A program made the translations under genes and the position numbers. The notes below the pieces were generated by a model, which worked only from the letters and a program-made list of their open reading frames with translations, ran no database searches and was not told where the DNA came from. From Lachnospiraceae bacterium (GTDB lineage Bacteria; Bacillota; Clostridia; Lachnospirales; Lachnospiraceae), in assembly GCA_017959525.1 (NCBI GenBank), contig JAGDAL010000175.1:1-9878 (forward strand): a stretch of 9,878 nt of DNA. Reading direction: 5' to 3'. Shown one piece after another: positions 5,154 to 9,878 of the stretch (position 1 is its first letter; every line of letters begins with the position of its first letter).

Positions 5154-6554
5154 TTAAGCCTTCTTTAAAAATGCAATGTAGCCAAGATATGCTTCATACA
5201 AGTCTACCTTGCTGATAATCTCCCATGGTGCATGCATGTTCAGTACAGCAACACCGCTGTCGATCACGCGCATACCATAGTTACCAAGGATGTAAGCGAT
5301 GGTTCCGCCGCCACCCTGATCAACCTTACCAAGTTCTGCCGTCTGGAAAGATACCTTGGCATCATCCATAATGCGACGAACTTCTCCAACGTACTCTGCG
5401 CTGGCATCGTTAGAACCGGACTTACCTCTTGCTCCGGTGTACTTGTTGAATACCAGACCACGTCCGAAGTATGCAGCGTTCTTCTTCTCGAATGCAGATG
5501 CGAAGTTGGTATCGTATGCTGCACTTACGTCAGAAGAAAGTGCCTTAGAATTAGCCAATGCGCGACGAACTCCAAGCTCGGAGTACTGTCCCAATGCATT
5601 CATTAACTCTGCAACGGTATTCTCAAAGAATCTGGACTCCATACCGGTTGCACCAACGCTACCGATTTCTTCCTTATCTACCAACAGGCATGCATAAGTG
5701 CGATCGCCGGCCTTGGTATCTAACATTGCCCAGAAAGATGGGTATGCACAAACACGGTCATCGTGTCCGTAACCCATGATCATGCTGCGGTCAAAGCCGT
5801 AGTCACGGGCATCTCCGGCAGGAACAACTTCGATTTCTGCAGAGAGGAAATCCTCTTCTTCAATCTTGTATTCCTTCTTCAAAATCTCAAGGACGTTAGC
5901 CTTAACAGCTTCCTTCACCTTCTCGTCCTTCTTATCCTTCTCATCCATCGGGATGCTTCCGATGAGTACATCTAACTGCTCACCTTCGATGACCTTCGCA
6001 CCCTTCTTATCCAACTGATCTGCGGATAAGTGGATTAATAAGTCGCTGACACCGAATACCGGGTCTTCCGGCTTGTCGCCAACATTTACAACCACCTTGG
6101 TGCCGTCCTTTTTCACGATGACACCGTGAAGAGCCAACGGGATGGTTACCCACTGATACTTCTTCACACCACCGTAGTAGTGGGTATCCAACAGTGCCAT
6201 GTCGGTATCCTCATACAATGGATTCTGCTTGAGATCCATTCGTGGGGAATCGATGTGTGCACCCAAGATGTTCATACCCTTCTCCAATGGCTCCTTACCA
6301 ATGACGAACATTGCTAAGCCCTTGCCATAATTGGAAAGGAATACCTTGTCGCCGGCCTTCAACTTCTTGTTGCCTGCGATGACATCCTCTAAATTCTTGA
6401 ATCCGTTTGCCAATGCTTCCTTTACAAAATAATCGTTGCACTCGCGCTCGGTCTTGCATGCAGACAAGAACTTACGATAGCCTTCGGCATAGTCCATGAC
6501 TGCCTGTCTCTTCTTACCTTCCGGATATTTCTTCCATGCATTTTCGCGTTCCAT
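5154..6554 (-). CDS. M18-family metallo-aminopeptidase
   Basis: M18 enzymes are cytoplasmic dinuclear-zinc peptidases, usually dodecameric, that remove N-terminal residues from peptides, often preferring acidic ones; this protein's preference cannot be read. The 466 residues fit the family. Metal and catalytic motifs appear in order: GAHIDSPRMD (98-107, His100), GYGHDDRV (261-268, Asp265), DKEEIGSVG (293-301, Glu295/Glu296), SSDVSAAYD (340-348, Asp342) and MHAPWEIIS (440-448, His441). A charged Lys/Glu/Asp-rich segment (203-235) sits in the lid-domain region. No signal peptide is visible. AGGAGG (6572-6567) is 12 bases before the ATG, a long spacing; the only closer in-frame alternative is a poor ATT. 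The start is 23 bases after the hprK stop, and murB follows after 2 bases, placing it firmly in the hprK transcript. Confidence 0.97.
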   Translation of the reverse strand: MERENAWKKYPEGKKRQAVMDYAEGYRKFLSACKTERECNDYFVKEALANGFKNLEDVIAGNKKLKAGDKVFLSNYGKGLAMFVIGKEPLEKGMNILGAHIDSPRMDLKQNPLYEDTDMALLDTHYYGGVKKYQWVTIPLALHGVIVKKDGTKVVVNVGDKPEDPVFGVSDLLIHLSADQLDKKGAKVIEGEQLDVLIGSIPMDEKDKKDEKVKEAVKANVLEILKKEYKIEEEDFLSAEIEVVPAGDARDYGFDRSMIMGYGHDDRVCAYPSFWAMLDTKAGDRTYACLLVDKEEIGSVGATGMESRFFENTVAELMNALGQYSELGVRRALANSKALSSDVSAAYDTNFASAFEKKNAAYFGRGLVFNKYTGARGKSGSNDASAEYVGEVRRIMDDAKVSFQTAELGKVDQGGGGTIAYILGNYGMRVIDSGVAVLNMHAPWEIISKVDLYEAYLGYIAFLKKA

Positions 6555-6577
6555 TATGAAAATGTTCCTCCTGATTA

Positions 6578-7507
6578 CTACTTATTGCTTGCCATATTCT
6601 CCTGAACACGGCGATATAATTCTTCTGTGGCGTTGTAGCCCATCTTCTTCTGACGGAAGTTAACGGCTGCGGTTTCACAGATGACTGCTAAGTTACGTCC
6701 CGGACGGATTGGCAGGGAGTGGCATACCACCTGCTTGCCCAGGATATCAATATATTCGTCTTTGAGACCGATACGGTCGTATTCTTTCTCTTTCTTCCAG
6801 TCTTCCAGCTTAATGACAAAGCCGATGTTCTGGCGATCCTTAACACACTCTACACCGAAGAGGCTCTTCACATCAATGATGCCGATACCGCGCAATTCGA
6901 TTAAGTGCTTGGTTACTGCCGGTGCGGTACCAACCAAGGTATCGCTGTTTACACGGCGAATCTCAACGACATCATCCGCAACCAGACGATGTCCGCGGCG
7001 TACCAACTCTAAGGCCGCCTCACTCTTACCGATTCCACTCTCACCGGTAATTAAGAGTCCCTCGCCGTATACATCAACCAACACACCGTGGATGGTGGTG
7101 ATTGGTGCCAACTCATAACCCAAGTTATAGATCAGTTCTGCTGCGAACTCTGAGGTTCCACGCTCAGTTCCTAAGAGTGCTACGCCCTTCTCGATGGCAA
7201 TCTCTAAAAAGGACTGCTCCGGAACGAACTCACGGCAGAAAATGACACAAGGTACTTCGTAGGAAATCAGCTTCTCAAATGCTGCCACACGATCCGCCTC
7301 GGACTTACCCTGTAAGTAACTCCATTCAACCATTCCGATAATCTGGATACGGTCTGCCTGGAAATAATCGAAAAATCCATGCAACTGCAATGCCGGACGA
7401 TTGACGTCCGCAACCTTAATCTCAATCTTGTCTAAGTCAATGGATTCTGTAAAATTCTTAAGCTTCAGATTCTCTGCAATTTTTGATAATTTTGCCCCAT
7501 CTGCCAT
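6578..7507 (-). CDS. hprK: HPr kinase/phosphorylase
   Basis: HprK phosphorylates HPr (and Crh) on the regulatory serine and reverses the reaction with phosphate, reporting glycolytic status to carbon catabolite repression in Gram-positives. The 309 residues have the N-terminal DRTGG-like domain (1-130) and the C-terminal kinase domain. The catalytic domain shows His140 (TTIHGVLVDVYG), Walker A GESGIGKS (155-162), ADDVVEIRR (177-185), the HprK signature IELRGIGIIDVKSLFG (203-218) and IRPGRNLAVICETAAVNFR (267-285). All expected key residues are present. AAGGAGG lies about 8 bases before the ATG. It is the first gene after a predicted promoter and shares the run with a Crh-like protein that retains the target serine, a plausible dedicated substrate. 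Confidence 0.99.
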   Translation of the reverse strand: MADGAKLSKIAENLKLKNFTESIDLDKIEIKVADVNRPALQLHGFFDYFQADRIQIIGMVEWSYLQGKSEADRVAAFEKLISYEVPCVIFCREFVPEQSFLEIAIEKGVALLGTERGTSEFAAELIYNLGYELAPITTIHGVLVDVYGEGLLITGESGIGKSEAALELVRRGHRLVADDVVEIRRVNSDTLVGTAPAVTKHLIELRGIGIIDVKSLFGVECVKDRQNIGFVIKLEDWKKEKEYDRIGLKDEYIDILGKQVVCHSLPIRPGRNLAVICETAAVNFRQKKMGYNATEELYRRVQENMASNK

Positions 7508-7542
7508 GTGATAACCCTCCTTGTAGCGTAAGATACACTCCT

Positions 7543-7570
7543 ATTTTATATGATTTCTATTGGTTGTCAA
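7543..7570 (-). promoter_or_regulatory. Predicted sigma-A-type promoter of the hprK operon
   Basis: On the minus strand a perfect TTGACA (7570-7565) is followed by a 16-base spacer and TAAAAT (7548-7543), a five-of-six match to TATAAT. The -35 box is formed by the last codons of uvrC, and the -10 box falls in the 49-base gap before hprK. The transcript would start near 7536, leaving about 29 bases of leader. No terminator for uvrC is visible in the gap, so read-through from uvrC is also possible. Confidence 0.65.
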
Positions 7571-9413
7571 AATCCTTGTGAAAATAGTCATAGACCGCCT
7601 GCGCCGCCTCTGTATTCATGGACTCCACTGCTGCCAAATCCTCTACCGTTGCAGCCTTCATATCGTCTGCACTGGCGTAGTGTCGCATCAGCGCCTTGCG
7701 TCTTGCGGGACCAATGCCCGGAATGTCATCCAAGAAACTCTTGGTCTGGGCTTTGCCACGCAAGGAGCGGTGATACTCAATGGCAAATCGATGGGCCTCA
7801 TCCTGTAAACGGGTGATGAGCTTAAAGCCCTCACTGCCCTTGTCGATTGGAATCTCTACGTTGTTATAATACAGGCCTCTGGTACGATGGTGATCATCCT
7901 TGACCATACCACACACCGGAATGTGCAACTGCAAGTCTGCCAAAACTTCTAAGGCGATGTTCACCTGTCCGCGTCCACCGTCCATCATAATCACATCCGG
8001 GAACTTGGTGAAGCTGTTGGTCTCTACCGCATTCTCCCGATCCGAGAGGCCATGCTTGAATCGTCGGGTCAGCACTTCCCGCATGGAACCGTAATCATCC
8101 GGTCCCGTGACAGTACGAAGTTTGAACTTTCGATAATCACTGCGCAGCGGCTTGCCACGCTCGAAGACTACCATGGAACCAACAGATTCAAAACCGTTGG
8201 TGTTGGAAATATCGTAAGCCTCCATACGCTCGATGCGTGGCAGTCCGATTAGCTCGGCAATCTCCTTCATGGCGCCGATGGTACGGCCTTCTTCCTTCTT
8301 GATGCGCTCCTTGTCCTGGTCCAAGACCATCTGCGCATTCTTCAGTGCCAGCTCTACCAGCTGCTCTTTGGCGCCCTTCTTCGGAGTATGGATATAGACT
8401 CTGCTGCCACGCTTCTCGGACAACCAGGCCTCTATGGTCTCTGCCTCTTCCAACTCTTCCTGTACGATGACTTCTCGCGGAATGAACGGCGTTCCGGAAT
8501 AGAACTGCTGCATAAAGGCTTCTAACAATCCCGGCGCATCATCATCCACCCGTACATTCAAGAAGAAATGGTCACGTCCAATCATCTTACCGTTACGGAT
8601 AAAGAAAACCTGCACCACCGCATCCTCTTCAGATGTTGCAATGGCGATAATATCCTTATCCTCTCCGTCGGAGTTGGTAATTTTCTGTTTCTGGATGCAG
8701 GCCATGACACTCTGTAAGAGATCCCGGTAGGAGGCTGCTTTTTCAAATTCCATAGCCTCTGCCGCGTCCTGCATCTTACCTTCTAGCATCTTGGCTACCG
8801 GCTGGTAGTTGCCATTTAGAAAATCAATGGCACCCTCCACATTTTTCCGGTACTCCGCTTCGGATATATATCCCTGGCAGACCCCTGGGCACTGCTTCAT
8901 GTGATAATTCAAACACGGACGGTCCTTGCCGATAGCCTCCGGGAACTTCTTGTTACAGGTGCGCAAGTGATAAATCTTGTGCACCAAATCGATGGTATCC
9001 TTCACTGCACCTGCGCTGGTGAAAGGTCCGAAATACTTGCTGCGGTCTTTTTTCATCTGACGCGAAAAAAGGACCCTTGGGAACGGCTCCCCCAGAGTCA
9101 CTTTGATATAGGGATAGGTCTTGTCATCCCGCAACATGGTATTGTATTTCGGCCGATGCTCTTTGATCAGATTGCACTCCAAAACAAGGGCTTCTAATTC
9201 GGAGTCCGTGACAATGTACTCAAAATGATCGATGTTGGCTACCATCTGCTTCTTGCGGATGCCTTCGTCGTGACTGGGCTGAAAATACTGATGTACCCGC
9301 TTGGTCAGACTTCTGGCCTTACCCACATAGATAATGGTATCGTTGGCATCATGCATAATGTAAACTCCCGGCTGATCCGGGAGTTTAGCAAGTTCTTCTT
9401 CAATGTGAAACAT
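7557..9413 (-). CDS. uvrC: UvrABC excision nuclease subunit C
   Basis: UvrC makes both incisions flanking damaged DNA after UvrA/UvrB recognition in nucleotide excision repair. The 618 residues show the full domain order: GIY-YIG nuclease (about 12-92; GVYIM 16-20, IIYVGKA 27-33, candidate Glu79); a cysteine cluster C153, C167, C175 and C179 matching the reported iron-sulfur region; a UVR domain binding UvrB (about 204-240); an RNase H-like nuclease with Asp401 (AYDISN), Asp478 (MMDGGRGQ) and His541 (DEAHRFA); and tandem helix-hairpin-helix DNA binding (560-612; [17 protein letters not shown]). Its ATG directly follows the ftsH TAG with no gap. AGGAAG, 8 bases upstream, is supplied by ftsH codons for the acidic tail. 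A perfect 11-bp hairpin lies in codons 9-18. Confidence 0.99.
   Translation of the reverse strand: MFHIEEELAKLPDQPGVYIMHDANDTIIYVGKARSLTKRVHQYFQPSHDEGIRKKQMVANIDHFEYIVTDSELEALVLECNLIKEHRPKYNTMLRDDKTYPYIKVTLGEPFPRVLFSRQMKKDRSKYFGPFTSAGAVKDTIDLVHKIYHLRTCNKKFPEAIGKDRPCLNYHMKQCPGVCQGYISEAEYRKNVEGAIDFLNGNYQPVAKMLEGKMQDAAEAMEFEKAASYRDLLQSVMACIQKQKITNSDGEDKDIIAIATSEEDAVVQVFFIRNGKMIGRDHFFLNVRVDDDAPGLLEAFMQQFYSGTPFIPREVIVQEELEEAETIEAWLSEKRGSRVYIHTPKKGAKEQLVELALKNAQMVLDQDKERIKKEEGRTIGAMKEIAELIGLPRIERMEAYDISNTNGFESVGSMVVFERGKPLRSDYRKFKLRTVTGPDDYGSMREVLTRRFKHGLSDRENAVETNSFTKFPDVIMMDGGRGQVNIALEVLADLQLHIPVCGMVKDDHHRTRGLYYNNVEIPIDKGSEGFKLITRLQDEAHRFAIEYHRSLRGKAQTKSFLDDIPGIGPARRKALMRHYASADDMKAATVEDLAAVESMNTEAAQAVYDYFHKDFDNQ
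9361..9387 (-). repeat. Perfect 11-bp hairpin in early uvrC codons
   Basis: Arms TAAACTCCCGG (9361-9371) and CCGGGAGTTTA (9377-9387) pair exactly around a 5-base loop, about 26 bases after the uvrC ATG. They encode the conserved LPDQPGVY segment. A-rich and T-rich ends give a terminator-like shape, but there is no long U-run after it on either strand. Attenuation of ftsH-uvrC read-through or translational control is inference. Confidence 0.7.
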
Positions 9414-9878
9414 CTATACTTCTTCCTCTACGAAGATGCTGTCCGGTGTCTCAACTTCAGCTTCGGAGGTTTCTTTTTCTTCCTCCTCACCCTGAATGCC
9501 GGTGAGTTCACGGAACATCTTCATGAATTCTTTACCGGTAAGGGTTTCTTTCTCGTAGAGATATTCGGAAATCTTGTTCAGTACTTCCTGGTGCTCACGC
9601 AAAAGCTCTACTGCCTTGTTGTAGCTGGAAGTAATGATAGCAAGTACTTCTTCGTCGATAGCTGCTGCGGTTGCCTCGCCGCAGTTTAGGGAAGCACGTC
9701 CCTCCAAGTACTGGCTCTCCACCGTTGCAAGTCCCATCATACCGAAACGCTCGGACATACCAAAACGGGTTACCATAGCTCTTGCAATGTTGGTTGCATT
9801 CTCAATATCGTTAGCAGCACCACTGGTGTAGCTTCCGAAGGTGACATCCTCTGCAGCACGTCCACCCATGTAAGTAAT
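9414..9878 (-). CDS. ftsH: ATP-dependent zinc metalloprotease FtsH, C-terminal part (5' end outside window)
   Basis: FtsH is a membrane-anchored hexameric AAA+ protease that degrades membrane and regulatory proteins. The visible 154 residues are the end of the M41 peptidase domain: MGGRAAEDVTFG (4-15), then GAANDIENATNIARAMV (20-36), whose Asp24 matches the third zinc ligand of the family, then GMSERFGMMGL. The AAA+ module, HEXXH motif and membrane segments are upstream of the window. The frame is open to the right edge; the first in-window ATG (9869) is internal, not the start. After LTGIQG the last 28 residues are Glu-rich (EEEEKETSEAEVE...EEEV), a variable acidic tail common in FtsH. The final codons create the uvrC ribosome binding site, and the TAG abuts the uvrC ATG. 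Confidence 0.97.
   Translation of the reverse strand: MTYMGGRAAEDVTFGSYTSGAANDIENATNIARAMVTRFGMSERFGMMGLATVESQYLEGRASLNCGEATAAAIDEEVLAIITSSYNKAVELLREHQEVLNKISEYLYEKETLTGKEFMKMFRELTGIQGEEEEKETSEAEVETPDSIFVEEEV

Noticed and set aside
5264..5524. Minus-strand open frame of 86 codons inside the aminopeptidase gene in another frame
   Set aside because: The aminopeptidase frame here carries its metal-binding motifs; the alternative has no ribosome binding site or family similarity.
6681..7118. Plus-strand open frame of 145 codons opposite hprK
   Set aside because: It lies wholly opposite the HprK catalytic domain, and its composition (Ser, Thr, Pro, Arg) reflects the complementary strand.
9225..9689. 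Plus-strand open frame of 154 codons opposite uvrC/ftsH
   Set aside because: It is antisense to two well-conserved genes, is rich in Phe and Leu as expected from reversed Glu/Lys codons, and has no recognisable domain.
1..9878. Undescribed defence system, mobile element, CRISPR array or RNA gene
   Set aside because: Coding sequence covers nearly the whole window with recognised conserved genes; gaps are at most 98 bases, and none shows direct repeats, terminal inverted repeats, or tRNA-like or riboswitch-scale structure.

Overview
The window looks like a chromosomal core region of a Gram-positive, low-to-moderate GC bacterium in Bacillota, class Clostridia, most likely a Lachnospiraceae relative. 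The basis is an HprK/Crh-like pair, WhiA, RapZ, a short type II MurB, a type III glutamine synthetase, strong AGGAGG-type ribosome binding sites and base composition that by eye is near 45-50% GC. The family-level placement is inference. I see no tRNA, rRNA, CRISPR array, insertion sequence or phage gene.

Every gene is on the minus strand, so transcription runs from high to low coordinates. There are eleven genes, two cut by the window edges. In transcription order: the C-terminal end of ftsH (9878-9414), directly abutting uvrC (9413-7557). A 49-base gap with a good promoter comes next. Then a tight seven-gene run: hprK (7507-6578), an M18 aminopeptidase (6554-5154), murB (5151-4231), rapZ (4234-3362), whiA (3360-2464), a Crh-like HPr paralogue (2467-2219) and a DAGK-family lipid kinase (2205-1318). 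A 98-base gap holds a promoter and leader hairpin for fba (1219-356). Finally a 72-base gap holds an intrinsic-type terminator and the ribosome binding site of a TTG-started glnN, whose first 94 codons are visible (283-1).

The seven-gene run links carbon-status signalling (HprK phosphorylating a seryl site on HPr-type proteins), cell-wall precursor synthesis (MurB), the RapZ nucleotide-binding adapter, the WhiA DNA-binding protein, peptide turnover and lipid phosphorylation. Its core (rapZ-whiA-Crh-like) matches the known yvcJ-yvcK-yvcL-crh order of Bacillus subtilis but without yvcK/glmR. Junctions are 1-2 bases or ATGA overlaps in most places, indicating translational coupling. The downstream genes are a glycolytic aldolase and nitrogen assimilation.

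I found no undescribed defence or mobile system; the region is mostly conserved housekeeping. The points worth a second look are: the Crh-like protein has Glu where HPr has its catalytic His; RapZ has His where the Walker A motif should have Ser/Thr; two perfect 11-bp hairpins sit inside the early codons of uvrC and murB; and the fba-glnN gap has a terminator with no room for a promoter after it.
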